NCBI GenBank assembly: GCA_963781285.1
Contig: CAWAFI010000025.1
Span: forward strand, 1 to 64,000
DNA length: 64,000 nucleotides
Reading direction: 5' to 3'
Origin: CAIWHR01 sp963781285
Lineage (GTDB): Bacteria > Pseudomonadota > Gammaproteobacteria > Burkholderiales > Casimicrobiaceae
The notes below the pieces were generated by a model that searched no databases, was not told where the DNA came from, and saw only the letters and a program-made list of their open reading frames with translations. The stretch's first letter is position 1, and every line of letters begins with the position of its first letter. Shown piece by piece: positions 1 to 8,346 of this stretch. The translations under genes and the position numbers were made by a program.

Positions 1-79
1 TATCGGCTGGTCGGTCGCAGGTACAGCCTATGGATGACAAGAAGCTTCTGGTCTGTGAACCGATGCGGCTTTCCGCTCC

Positions 80-844
80 ATGTGCCGTGGCGCATGTCTT
101 GCGGAGACGCAGCGGGAGCATCGATGGCGAGTGATCTACCAGGAGCACTCATGGAAACACGAACTTGACGAACAGGAAGGATTTCTCGACCTTGTCTTGA
201 GGAATTCGACCGACTCGTCAATATTAGCGGTCGAGTGCAGAACGCGTTCTGAGAATCTCGACGTGAGCGTTCCTAATTGCCCCGAGGATGGATCAGAACG
301 AAGACTGCTCGAAGGCATGCAAAAGCATGGCTCCATGCTGCGAGAGGTGCCCACTTACTCCACTCCAGGTCGGACTGATGCAGCAATCGATCCCGGAATC
401 AGCCTGAGGCGGCGTGTGTGGTGCCCGGGCAGGACGCCGAAATACTCGGCCCATGCTTGAGCGCACAGCCGCGGAGTCGTATCTGCCACCGAAGCATTAG
501 CGCATGAAGAAGAGCCGCTAAACTTGCGGCTGTCCGTATTTTTCAGTGTACTTGTCACTACGTCGAAACTCAAAGTTTGCAATTTTGATCCCAAGGATGT
601 TTCCATATCAGATGGCGCGGTTTCGAGTGCAATCTTCTTGGACGTTCCATTTGTGCGTTTCAGAAAACAGCTATCCACACGGGCGAGTACAGCAACCGTG
701 AGTGGAGGTGACCGTTTCCACGCTCTGGAACTCGCAAAGGAACACACAGTATTCGTAGTGAATTCTGAATGCTTGGTGCAATTTCTGAAGGACTTCGAAG
801 TAGATGACGGCCCGCTTATTCGAGCCTGTAAGCAATACAGCTAA
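80..844 (+). pseudogene. decayed gene, possible PD-(D/E)XK-like fold remnant
   Basis: Three reading-frame pieces on the plus strand read like one broken protein. The first (about 140-300) contains GFLDLVLR followed by ILAVECRT, the spacing of a D...ExK nuclease core, but with Arg where Lys is expected. A second short piece (about 409-475) reads PEAACVVPGQDA and then MLERTAAE in another frame. The third (about 482-844) is open through SATEALAHEEEP and an Asp/Phe-rich C-terminus. Joining them needs at least two frame changes. The base composition is lower in GC than in the genes further along. The nuclease resemblance is inference from spacing only, and chance joining of unrelated frames is possible. 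Confidence 0.3.
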
Positions 845-1095
845 GATAAACCGACTGCCGGCCGCGGCGCGCTTGCCAGCCGGCGTCACGCGAGCGATCG
901 ACCGTCATCGACTTGCAGCCGTCCGCCGTTCCTGGCGTTCGGAATCCCGAGCCAGTGCTACACGAAGCGCAGCGCCGCGTCCGGTCGGGGAGCGCCTAGC
1001 TAGGGCGGTGATCGCGCCCCCGGAAGTATCCAGGTGCCACCCGGCGGCCGATCGTCGCTTGTAGCGCGTTCTGAGCGGTGCGTTATCCTGTTGCG

Positions 1096-1284
1096 ATGGA
1101 TGCCGAGCTTCGCCCGTGTCCCTTCTGCGCACACGACGAGCCCATTGTCGTGACCATCGCCGGCGAGCCGCCGGTCTACATCGTCGCGTCCCCCGAGTGC
1201 GGCGCCAGCGGCCCGAAGCAGTTACCGAGCGTCGAGGTCGCGGTCGCGATTGATGCGTGGAATCGGCGCTTCGGGATGCAATGA
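1096..1284 (+). CDS. Lar-like zinc-finger small protein
   Basis: This 62-residue protein starts LRPCPFC, then has a Cys followed by GASGP, and ends in the AWNRRFG pattern. The CPFC...C.ASGP...AWNRR layout is that of the restriction-alleviation Lar family and related phage zinc-ribbon proteins, although only three of the usual four Cys are visible (CPFC plus ECGAS). A GTG six codons upstream (1078) is an alternative start; neither start has a clear ribosome site. Such genes are usually carried by phages or plasmids, which fits the patchwork around it. Its function here is not established. Confidence 0.5.
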   Translation: MDAELRPCPFCAHDEPIVVTIAGEPPVYIVASPECGASGPKQLPSVEVAVAIDAWNRRFGMQ

Positions 1285-1342
1285 CGCGCCGCGGCAGCCG
1301 CAGATCCGCCCTGCGGGCGGGCCTGCGTTCGTGCGGAGCCGG

Positions 1343-1855
1343 TTACTGTTTGCGGCGCGAGAAGCCGAGTCCGGCCAGGCCGAGGCCGAGTAGCGCCATA
1401 CTGCCCGGCTCCGGAACGTACGAGCGGACGTCGACGTTAACAAAACCCTGTATGAGACGCTGGTAACTTCCCGTCGCGACTATCGAACCCAGCAGGAGCG
1501 CACCCGGCGGCACCGAGAGATCGGCCGGGTCCGATGCGAATGTAATTAGCGTGTTCGGAGTACCGTCAAATGTTCGAAAGGTCCATAGACCGCTGACATT
1601 GCCGAAGGGGTGATCAATCAGCTGGGTCGCAATGAACGTATCACCTGCCCATGTGCTACCAGTAAGTGTGTAGGGAATGATGACACTTTCGCCAGTATTC
1701 GTAATCGCCCCTATCGATCCATAACCCGTACTGGTGAAGGTCACCACGATCGACTTTCCCAGGTCGTCGATCTGAATCAGGTCAGCCCGGGCAGCGCTGG
1801 ACATCAGCGCCAGTATCGCGACAAAGAGGCAAACCACCAACTGTTTGGCGTTCAT
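1343..1855 (-). CDS. PEP-CTERM sorting-domain protein
   Basis: This is a 170-residue exported protein. Residues 1-24 form a signal peptide ending at about AARA. The C-terminus has the exosortase sorting signal: VPEPGS at about 147-152, a hydrophobic stretch with LLGLGLAGLGF, then SRRKQ. Between them is a beta-rich domain with many Thr and Gly and no motif I can name. PEP-CTERM proteins are cut and anchored by exosortase and are tied to exopolysaccharide in Gram-negative bacteria. No exosortase gene lies in the window. The start was chosen because a GAGG ribosome site sits seven bases upstream and the signal peptide follows directly. Confidence 0.85.
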   Translation of the reverse strand: MNAKQLVVCLFVAILALMSSAARADLIQIDDLGKSIVVTFTSTGYGSIGAITNTGESVIIPYTLTGSTWAGDTFIATQLIDHPFGNVSGLWTFRTFDGTPNTLITFASDPADLSVPPGALLLGSIVATGSYQRLIQGFVNVDVRSYVPEPGSMALLGLGLAGLGFSRRKQ

Positions 1856-1982
1856 TAGCAACCTCAGATGAGAACGTATAGGATTTTCGCCCTCGACGCA
1901 GTCTGAATATTCACGCGACCAAGGCCCAGTGGCGCGTTGCTGTCCCGTGTCCGGTGGACGTGTTCCGGCGTAGGGCAACTCG

Positions 1983-2017
1983 AAAAAAACGCCCCGCGAG
2001 ACCCAAGGGGAAGGGGC
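1983..2017 (-). terminator. rho-independent terminator, minus strand
   Basis: Read on the minus strand, a GCCCC...GGGGC stem with a 17-base loop is followed by G and seven T. It lies between the phage-like gene ending at 2245 and the PEP-CTERM gene starting at 1855, so it would insulate the latter. The rest of the 389-base gap (1856-2244) shows nothing recognisable. Confidence 0.5.
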
Positions 2018-2244
2018 ACGCGAGGCGCGATGCTGCAACGTTGCAAAACTTCTGCCGGTAAAGCGCCATCCCACGGCGTGCCGACGGCGTCCGGCGCGCT
2101 GCGGCGCCCGGCAGCCCGGGCAACCGCGAGCAAAGGAGGAGACTCGCGCGCCGCGCACCTCGGCATATGAATCATGTCGCCGGTCGAAACCGGCTCGACG
2201 TGCAACGCGCTGCCGAGGCTCGACACGCGGCACGCCGTGAGTAG

Positions 2245-2502
2245 TCAGTGAAACCGCCCTGTCATGGCGAACGGAAGCACCGGCGCGCGCGGCTGACCCT
2301 GCCTCTCGATCCGCAACGCGCTTTCGTTCCAGCGTTTGATGGCCTCGGCGCATGCGGTCGGATCGACGGCGACGTGTCCGCCCGCCAGCAGATTTGCGGC
2401 TTGCGGCACGTCGAGCGTGACGATGTCGCCGACTTCGCCGACCCGATCGGCCGAGATCATGCAGCGCTTGGTGACGCGAATCTTGATCGTGTTCATGGTC
2501 AT
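2245..2502 (-). CDS. small phage-type hypothetical protein
   Basis: This 85-residue protein starts MTMNTIKIRV, then reads EVGDIVTLDVPQAANLLAGG, and has a charged C-terminal third (IKRWNESALRIERQG). The short beta-strand start followed by a 'value, then position-in-loop' pattern ending in GG/HV resembles small proteins common in Caudoviricetes structural modules, but I cannot name a family. The start at 2502 has a GTGAGC-type ribosome site; ATG at 2496 is an alternative. With the Lar-like gene and the 236-residue gene at 5679 it suggests prophage debris. Confidence 0.5.
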   Translation of the reverse strand: MTMNTIKIRVTKRCMISADRVGEVGDIVTLDVPQAANLLAGGHVAVDPTACAEAIKRWNESALRIERQGQPRAPVLPFAMTGRFH

Positions 2503-2854
2503 CAGCTCACGCTCGTTGATTTGGTAAATGCGGTAACGGGACAAATTACCGCGACGTCGCAATCAAGCGCGACCGCAACCTGCACCGTGCCGGACTTGAC
2601 TCTTGGCCCGTCCAGCGACCATCGAGTCCGAACACGAGCGGCTCGATCGTCGACGGTCGCAGTTCGACCCACTCCGGCCATTCGCTCTGCCCTAAGCGGA
2701 CAGTAGGGGGTCGCCGTCACGGCCCACCGCAGCATTCATCAGCAGGGCGAGGAGAACGACCCGCTGGCCCAGTCGCGCCAGCCGGTGATAAGCTGCCTCG
2801 GTGCGCTCGTGGGGTTGGATCTCCAATCCTTAGTTGGTCGATGGGAGGAGAACA
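2503..2854. other. intergenic, no gene recognised
   Basis: These 352 bases contain only short overlapping open frames with no recognisable domain. A strong ribosome site (GGGAGGAG) for the next gene lies at its right end. Confidence 0.5.
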
Positions 2855-3448
2855 ATGAAGCTATACGATCTCGAACTGTCCGGTAATAGCTACCGCGTCC
2901 GATTGCTGCTATCCGTTCTGGGCTTAAAGCATGAGGTGGTGACGGTCAACCTGATGAAGGGCGAGAACCGAGAGCCGTGGTTCCTCAAGCTCAACCCCCG
3001 CGGTCAGGTCCCCACGCTCGATGACGGCGGCACGGTAGTGTGGGACTCCATGGCCATCCTCGTGTATCTCGCCCGCAAATACGGCGGAGAGAAGTGGCTC
3101 CCCATTGATCCGCAGGGCATGGCCGAGGTGATGCAGTGGCTGGCGCTCATGGAGAACGAGACCCTTTATGGTCTCGGCAAGGCGCGAATTATCTGCAAGT
3201 TCAAGCGTCCCGGCAATCTCGAAGAGGCTCAGCTATTGGGGCGCAAGGGGCTGGACGTGCTGGAGCAGCGGCTGGCTGCGCATCAATGGCTGGCGCTCGA
3301 CCATGTGACGATCGCGGATGTCGCCTGCTTCCCGTATGTCGCGCTCGCATCCGAGGGTGAGATACCGCTCGATCCCTACGCCAGCGTGCGCAACTGGATC
3401 GAGCGCATCAAGGCCTTGCCGGGCTTTGTCGGCATGCCCGGAATTTGA
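2855..3448 (+). CDS. glutathione S-transferase family protein
   Basis: This 197-residue cytosolic protein has the full GST layout. The N-terminal thioredoxin-fold domain (1-80) begins MKLYDLELSGNSYRVRLLL, with Ser-11/Tyr-13 near the usual glutathione-activating position, and includes the cis-Pro motif GQVPTLDDGG and the WDSMAIL glutathione-gamma-glutamyl contact (normally ESxAI). The all-helical C-terminal domain contains TIADVACFPYV, the N-capping box. The preceding GGGAGGAG ribosome site decides the start at 2855 over an in-frame codon at 2834. It probably conjugates or reduces electrophiles with glutathione; the substrate is unknown. It appears monocistronic. Confidence 0.93.
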   Translation: MKLYDLELSGNSYRVRLLLSVLGLKHEVVTVNLMKGENREPWFLKLNPRGQVPTLDDGGTVVWDSMAILVYLARKYGGEKWLPIDPQGMAEVMQWLALMENETLYGLGKARIICKFKRPGNLEEAQLLGRKGLDVLEQRLAAHQWLALDHVTIADVACFPYVALASEGEIPLDPYASVRNWIERIKALPGFVGMPGI

Positions 3449-3474
3449 CTTTGGCCGGATTGCTTCTTCCGACC

Positions 3475-3615
3475 GAGGCTGTGCAAAAACGCAATTGCGG
3501 TCCGTTTTCGGGAGTATCAAAACCCCTCCCGACCCCAAATAAATCGCGTACAGCGCGATCTAGCGAGGTCCACGTTGTCGCCGCCTCGTTTCGCGTGGAG
3601 TTTTTACACAGCCTC
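3475..3615 (+). mobile_element. miniature inverted-repeat element, copy A
   Basis: The ends form an inverted repeat: GAGGCTGTGCAAAAAC on the left and the complement of GAGGCTGTGTAAAAAC on the right, with one mismatch. No coding capacity is seen inside. Part of the interior, read on the minus strand (CGCGCTGTACGCGATTTATT), aligns with the plus strand of the element at 8005-8151, so the two are oppositely oriented members of one family. The rest of the 314-base gap between the GST and the SDR is featureless. Confidence 0.65.
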
Positions 3616-3762
3616 GGCCGCGAGCCGCCTTATCGTCGGCGGCCCGAACGACCCAATCCAGGCTTTCGTGCCCCGACCGGACTTGGTCTAGGAATAGACT
3701 CGAGTCTTCGCGCTGAGAGCACAGGGTAAGTCCGAAGCGCGTGGAGCTAACAAGGGGAAGCG

Positions 3763-4467
3763 ATGACAACGAAGAAGGTTTGCGTGGTGGTCGGCGTGGG
3801 TCCGGGGAATGGCGCGGCGCTCGGCCGTCGCTTCGCGAAGGAGGGCTACGCAGTGGCGCTGCTCGCGCGAACGACCGAGACAAGCGGGCCGCTCGCGGCA
3901 AGCCTTGCGGGCGCGCGTGCATACCGTTGCGACGTGACCGAGGCCGCCTCGGTGGCGCGCACGTTCGAAGCGGTCGAACGTGAGATGGGCCCCGTGCACA
4001 CGCTCGTTTACAACGCGGGCTCGGGCACGTGGGGCACTGTCGAGGACATCGACCCCGCGGTCCTCGAGGGTGCCTTTCGCGTCAACACGCTCGGCCTCTT
4101 GCTTGCCGCGAAACAGGTTATCCCGCCGATGAAAGTGCAAGGCGGCGGCAACATCGTCGTAATCGGCGCCACATCGTCGCGGAGAGGCGTGGCCCGCACG
4201 GCGGGATTCGCGCCGGCGAAGGCCGGGCAGAAAAGCCTCACCGAGTCGATGGCGCGGCACCTGTGGCCGCAAAACATACACGTCTCCCTGATTATTGTTG
4301 ATGGCGTAGTCGACCTGCCGCGCACACGCACCATGATGAAGGACAAGCCGGACGATTTCTTCATCGCGCCGGACGATTTGGCCGACACAGCATTTCATCT
4401 GACTACGCAGCCCCGCTCCGCATGGTCGTTCGAAGTTGAGGCGCGCCCCTTCAAAGAAAGCTGGTAG
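3763..4467 (+). CDS. short-chain dehydrogenase/reductase without catalytic Tyr
   Basis: This 234-residue Rossmann-fold protein has the cofactor loop GVGPGNGAALGRR (residues 11-23) and the structural NAG motif (YNAGSG, about 85-90). The region of the active site reads GATSSRRGVARTAGFAPAKAG, so the usual Tyr of YxxxK is Phe while the Lys is kept. The Ser that normally precedes it is present. Loss of Tyr recurs in one SDR subgroup known to me, so this may be a non-reducing or differently acting member. An AGGGGAAGC ribosome site precedes ATG. It seems to be transcribed alone. Confidence 0.85.
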   Translation: MTTKKVCVVVGVGPGNGAALGRRFAKEGYAVALLARTTETSGPLAASLAGARAYRCDVTEAASVARTFEAVEREMGPVHTLVYNAGSGTWGTVEDIDPAVLEGAFRVNTLGLLLAAKQVIPPMKVQGGGNIVVIGATSSRRGVARTAGFAPAKAGQKSLTESMARHLWPQNIHVSLIIVDGVVDLPRTRTMMKDKPDDFFIAPDDLADTAFHLTTQPRSAWSFEVEARPFKESW

Positions 4468-4829
4468 GGGTGCTGTGGAACACGGCATCCGTCAATGACG
4501 GCTTCCCGCGAATCTTGACGGAGCTGACGAAGGACCGGTCCTGGCCGAACGCGCCCGTTGATTCGCGGCGACTGAACGGCTGCTGTCCGTCTGAAGGTCG
4601 GTAAGTTGGCGTCGGCCAACGACAACTGATGGCCGCTGCGATCATCAAGATGGGCATCGTTGTCGTTGATTGAACGGAACAAACTCCGTGACCGCTTACG
4701 ACCCCGAGCGGAGGACTCCTCGGTGTCTGGTGCCGGGACACTCGCACGTCGAGGAGGTAGGATCCGTTGGGCGGGTCTGTGCAAGTATCGTTGTAGACAG
4801 TTTCGCCAAGCTGTTTCCGGGACAGCACA
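4468..4829. other. intergenic between convergent genes, nothing seen
   Basis: This 362-base stretch lies between the SDR (plus) and the PAP2-like gene (minus), which converge on it. I see no coding sequence, repeat pair or strong terminator in it. Confidence 0.5.
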
Positions 4830-5459
4830 CTAAAACTGAAGCTTGAATCCGATCGCGAATCCGCGCGGCAGTATTTCGATGAGGATCGGAACGTTCCGGC
4901 TATGCGCGTACCAACCGGCCAGGGCGCCTACCGTCCATCCGGCGGCCACATCGGTCTGCCAATGCGCCTGATTCTTGATACGTCCCACACCAACGTAGAG
5001 CGGCAGAAGAAGCAACGCGTAGGTCGCAGGGTAATCGCGGCCATACTCAAGGACGTAAGGCATGACCAGCGCCGCGGCGCGCGCCGCCTCGCCACTCGGA
5101 AAGCTGTAGTTGGAACCGCCCTGGAACCATAGGCACGGGTTGTTTTCCGTGCTGGGGCGCACGCGGGTAAAGATGTGCTTGCCCGCCGTCGCCGCCACCT
5201 CGGCGATGATCACCGAATCGATGCCCTGCCACATCGATTTGCCAAAGCGCGACTCGGAGCCTTCCCAGAGGGCCCCGCCAATCTGCGCAACTAACGTGGC
5301 GTTGACAATTCCGCGGTAGACATTCGCGTTCCAGATGCCGGATGCGTCATAGCTCACGCGATGATCGACTCGCGACCACCCGCAGTTCTGCGCCGGGACG
5401 GGCTGGGCAAGAATGGCACCCAGCACAACAATTGCAAAACGCAGATGCGCCGCTTGCAC
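4830..5459 (-). CDS. PAP2-like membrane/periplasmic protein with altered motif
   Basis: This 209-residue protein has an N-terminal signal/anchor (MQAAHLRFAIVVLGAIL). Its C-terminal half follows the PAP2 phosphatase pattern: motif 1 KHIFTRVRP (about 92-100), motif 2 SFPSGEAA (about 118-125) and motif 3 RIKNQAHWQTD (about 159-169). The His of motif 2 (PSGH) is Glu here. In PAP2 enzymes that His is the general acid, so activity may be altered or lost; motif 3 with the nucleophilic His is intact. It probably acts on lipid phosphates at the membrane if active. It is monocistronic. Confidence 0.8.
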   Translation of the reverse strand: MQAAHLRFAIVVLGAILAQPVPAQNCGWSRVDHRVSYDASGIWNANVYRGIVNATLVAQIGGALWEGSESRFGKSMWQGIDSVIIAEVAATAGKHIFTRVRPSTENNPCLWFQGGSNYSFPSGEAARAAALVMPYVLEYGRDYPATYALLLLPLYVGVGRIKNQAHWQTDVAAGWTVGALAGWYAHSRNVPILIEILPRGFAIGFKLQF

Positions 5460-5678
5460 ATCCCCTCCGTTCGTGGCAGGAGATCGTTACCCATCATCCA
5501 TCTGGAAACCGCGCAGAGTCAAGCGCATTGCCCGACTTCCTCCCCGCTCAGTTTATTGAGCTAAGACCCCGGCAGAGGAAGGCCTCACGCCTCCCCACAC
5601 GCACATACAGGGACCACACGCGAAGCTCCACGACGAGCCACGATCCAACGGTAAGCAACATTCCGACCTCCTGAGGAA

Positions 5679-6389
5679 ATGCCGAGGACGTCCCCCGGTG
5701 GACCTCAGGTTGCCGCAGGCGACGGCTTGGCGGACTCCGCCGGACGCCCCCTAACCACCGCCATCGGTGCGCCGACCGGCAAGAGTGAACTCAACGACCT
5801 TCTGGAGCAGGTCATCGGCCGGCTCAACCGGCTCGACGCCACCGCGCTGCGGGCGAAGCAGACCGCGCACCTGTCGGTTGTTGGCCGCGCCGCGATGGTC
5901 GCCGAGGATGCGTTGCGCCTGCAGAAGTTGCTTGACATCGCCGCGGCGATGGCCAAGGCCGAGGCGGCACGTGTAGCCGGCGCCCGGGCGGTGCTCTACC
6001 AACCGCCGCAGCTCGACCCGGCGGACGCGGCCGGAGCGCAGCGGGACACGGAGATTAGAGCGCGCTACCTGGCGATGGACCGCAAACAGCGCGACGCGTT
6101 GCACGGGGCCATGGCACGCGGCGCAAACGACACGGCGCTACACGCGCTGCTGCGCGATCCGCTGCCGGGCGGGCCGACGACTGAGATCGTCCGCTCGCTG
6201 TGGGAGCCGCGCGTCGAGCGCGAGCGCGCCGACGAGTTGGCCAAGCTAGAACGCGACGAGGAAGAAGCCGTGCGGGTGCTCGCCGGGGTCGGCGGGATCC
6301 AAAACCTGCTCGACCGCCACTACGCGACCATCACCCGCGAGCCGCGACCGACGCAAGACCCGACCTACATGAACGAATCCGCAGCATGA
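5679..6389 (+). CDS. hypothetical alpha-helical protein, possibly phage-derived
   Basis: This 236-residue protein is almost all helix and rich in Ala, Arg and Glu. It has heptad-like charged stretches at about 35-110 and 150-215 and no signal peptide or membrane segment. I recognise no family. A GAGG ribosome site lies just before ATG, and a strong terminator follows 60 bases after the stop, so it is a self-contained transcription unit. The coiled-coil character and neighbourhood would suit a phage accessory or scaffolding-type protein, but that is inference. Confidence 0.6.
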   Translation: MPRTSPGGPQVAAGDGLADSAGRPLTTAIGAPTGKSELNDLLEQVIGRLNRLDATALRAKQTAHLSVVGRAAMVAEDALRLQKLLDIAAAMAKAEAARVAGARAVLYQPPQLDPADAAGAQRDTEIRARYLAMDRKQRDALHGAMARGANDTALHALLRDPLPGGPTTEIVRSLWEPRVERERADELAKLERDEEEAVRVLAGVGGIQNLLDRHYATITREPRPTQDPTYMNESAA

Positions 6390-6451
6390 AAACAAGGATC
6401 GCTGCGCAAGACGGCGATGGGCGTATCGGGCGCCCGAGAGTGCTGAGAGCT

Positions 6452-6479
6452 GGGGCCGGGGCGACTCGGCCCCCTTTTT
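6452..6479 (+). terminator. rho-independent terminator
   Basis: GGGGCCG pairs with CGGCCCC over an eight-base loop and is followed by C and five T. It ends the transcript of the preceding 236-residue protein gene. Confidence 0.8.
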
Positions 6480-6618
6480 CTGTCGTATGACGCGGACCAC
6501 GCTCCGCTCAATGACCGGACGCGACCCAACTCGGACGGTCAAGTCTCTCCGACAGTCCGCATTTAGGGCCCTCGTATCGCTGCGCGCCAGTGCGGCGCTT
6601 TGGCCTACGCCCAGTTGC

Positions 6619-6951
6619 CTATTGGCACGCCGTGCCGCCCGGCCCTAAGGGGAAGCGAACAATGGTCTTGTGCTGGTGCACCGCTGGCAGTCCACCGCTA
6701 CCATCCGGCACATAATCGAACATCGCGCTGTTGCCGTCACCAAAGGTTAGTGTCGCCGTTCCCACCGTCGGGATCGGCTGTATTACATCGCTCGCCTTGT
6801 AGTTGTCGAAGCGCGGGCCAGAGGCGCGCAGCAGTGATCCTGTGTAGACGTTGCTGGTGCCCACACGCTGCGTAAGCGCAGAGAGCCACAGTGGCGCGCC
6901 GCCGCTATCGTAGGTGTACCACGTGGCGAACACGCTGTCGCCCTGGTACCA
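6619..6951 (-). pseudogene. N-terminally truncated extracellular repeat-domain protein
   Basis: On the minus strand the frame reads WYQGDSVFATWYTYDSGG, then VYTGSLLRASGP, VGTATLTFGDGNSAMFDYV and ends HKTIVRFPLGPGG...C. This is the last roughly 110 residues of a domain with WYTYD...LWL...G.LYRTTGP...VGT.T..F.D.N pattern that I know at the C-terminus of large secreted betaproteobacterial proteins. The frame is closed by TAG directly upstream of Trp, and there is no start codon or signal peptide, so this is a fragment. The 286 bases from 6952 to 7237 hold no gene. Confidence 0.6.
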
Positions 6952-7237
6952 CTAGAGGATTGAAACAATGCCATTTCTATTAGCTTCGAAAGGAGTCGAA
7001 GCGAGGCATTGTTGTCGGGAAATTTTGCATCTGGAGCCCATCACCAAGCGGGCATTTCCGCTGGGGCTGCGCGCGTCGGCGCAAGGCCTGAGCGCTTCCG
7101 GTTTCCACCTCCAATTGACGCGTCCCTTGACCGCGCGCAGAGTAACTCCCTATCGGGGGGCGGGCGACACTTGCCCAACGATCCGCAAGGAAGGGGTCCA
7201 TGCGGTTGGGAGCGCGAATCTTTCTTGGGAGGCGCGA

Positions 7238-7879
7238 ATGGATCACCGGTTACCATTCGTTTTGACTGCAATCGCGCTGGCTTATCTAATTGGCATGGGC
7301 AATGCTTATGCTCTAGTTGTCCAAATTGACTCTCAATCGGCCTTCTCCGCAGACGGAACGATCTTTCAGAACACGAACTGGGATTCATATGGCGCCGGGT
7401 TTTTCTATCCCCCCAGCTCGTTCACCGTTGGCGATCTTACTTTTGTGGCGGGTGGTCAAAATATTATCGGTGGAGTGGGGACCCCCTACAACTTGTCTCG
7501 GAATCTATTTACCGATAATTTCGGCTTAGGCATGACAATATTAATTGCTGGTACCTACGACATGTTTGCCGTCAACGCGGGCCATTTTGCGTTCCCGGGC
7601 AGTGCGGTGTTTACCATCACGACTAATCTCGGTACCTACACGTTCAACGAGACCGTGTCCGTCGCGTACAATCAGGGTCCGCTCACATTCCTTGGGTTCG
7701 AAGCGGATGCTGGCGAGTTTTTCACTTCAGTCAATTGGACGTGGGGATTTTCTGGGGTTAACGCCGTCGGCGTCACTGACGTTCAGCTAGGATCGATCCC
7801 GGAACCCGCGACCCTCGCCCTTCTCGGCCTCGGCCTGGCCGGACTAGGATTCAATAAGCGCAGAAGTAAGAATTCGTAA
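7238..7879 (+). CDS. PEP-CTERM sorting-domain protein
   Basis: This 213-residue exported protein has a signal peptide (residues 1-26, with LTAIALAYLIGMGNAYA), a beta-rich middle rich in Asn, Thr, Gly and aromatics (for example NTNWDSYGAGFFYPP), and the sorting signal IPEPATLALLGLGLAGLGF followed by NKRRSKNS. The start is fixed by a GGGAGG ribosome site and the signal peptide. A hairpin terminator follows. Codon GC is lower than in the housekeeping genes, which is common for secreted PEP-CTERM proteins. Together with the gene at 1343 it implies an exosortase elsewhere in the genome. Confidence 0.88.
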   Translation: MDHRLPFVLTAIALAYLIGMGNAYALVVQIDSQSAFSADGTIFQNTNWDSYGAGFFYPPSSFTVGDLTFVAGGQNIIGGVGTPYNLSRNLFTDNFGLGMTILIAGTYDMFAVNAGHFAFPGSAVFTITTNLGTYTFNETVSVAYNQGPLTFLGFEADAGEFFTSVNWTWGFSGVNAVGVTDVQLGSIPEPATLALLGLGLAGLGFNKRRSKNS

Positions 7880-7902
7880 GCCTTACAAACACCCAAGACA
7901 GG

Positions 7903-7923
7903 CCCCGCTTCGGCGGGGTTTTT
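7903..7923 (+). terminator. rho-independent terminator
   Basis: CCCCGC-TTCG-GCGGGG forms a six-pair stem with a stable TTCG tetraloop, followed by five T. It sits 24 bases after the PEP-CTERM stop codon. Confidence 0.9.
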
Positions 7924-8004
7924 CATTTCCGCCACCTAATCTGGACGCCGCACCCAGAAATATCGAAATAGGCTGCGTGGAAGAACGACCGAGTGGCCGC
8001 TTCT

Positions 8005-8151
8005 GGCCGTGGCTGTGTGAAAACGCAGCGGAAGTTCATGCTGACAAAACTTGACCTCTCAGAACGCGCTGTATTCGATTATCTTGGGTGTGGGAATGGT
8101 TCGATGACCCCCCAAACCGAAATAGGACCACGTTTTTACACAGCCTCGGCC
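8005..8151 (+). mobile_element. miniature inverted-repeat element, copy B
   Basis: GGCCGTGGCTGTGTGAAAACG on the left pairs with the complement of GGCCGAGGCTGTGTAAAAACG on the right, with two mismatches over 21 bases. The interior includes CGCGCTGTATTCGATTATCT, homologous to the minus strand of copy A at 3475. It is 147 bp with no plausible protein, so it looks like a non-autonomous derivative of an insertion sequence. The 455 bases between the PEP-CTERM gene and the rhomboid gene otherwise hold only the terminator at 7903. Confidence 0.65.
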
Positions 8152-8346
8152 GATCTCGGCCCTCAGGGGCGATGGCGATCTGACATCCCCTGTCGGATCA
8201 AATCTGGGTTACGACAGGTGATCTACGCCTTCGCAATCGGCTCGAGCAACGCTTCGAGGGCCGCGAGTTGCTCGGTCATGTCCCACGGACCTTATCGGGT
8301 CACCAGCCCCTTGGGCGTCGCCAGACGCGCCCCCATGTGGGACGAC

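Noticed and set aside
6955..6969. GGATTGAAACAATG resembles the 3' end of some CRISPR repeats
   Set aside because: It occurs once, with no second copy or spacer pattern nearby and no cas genes.
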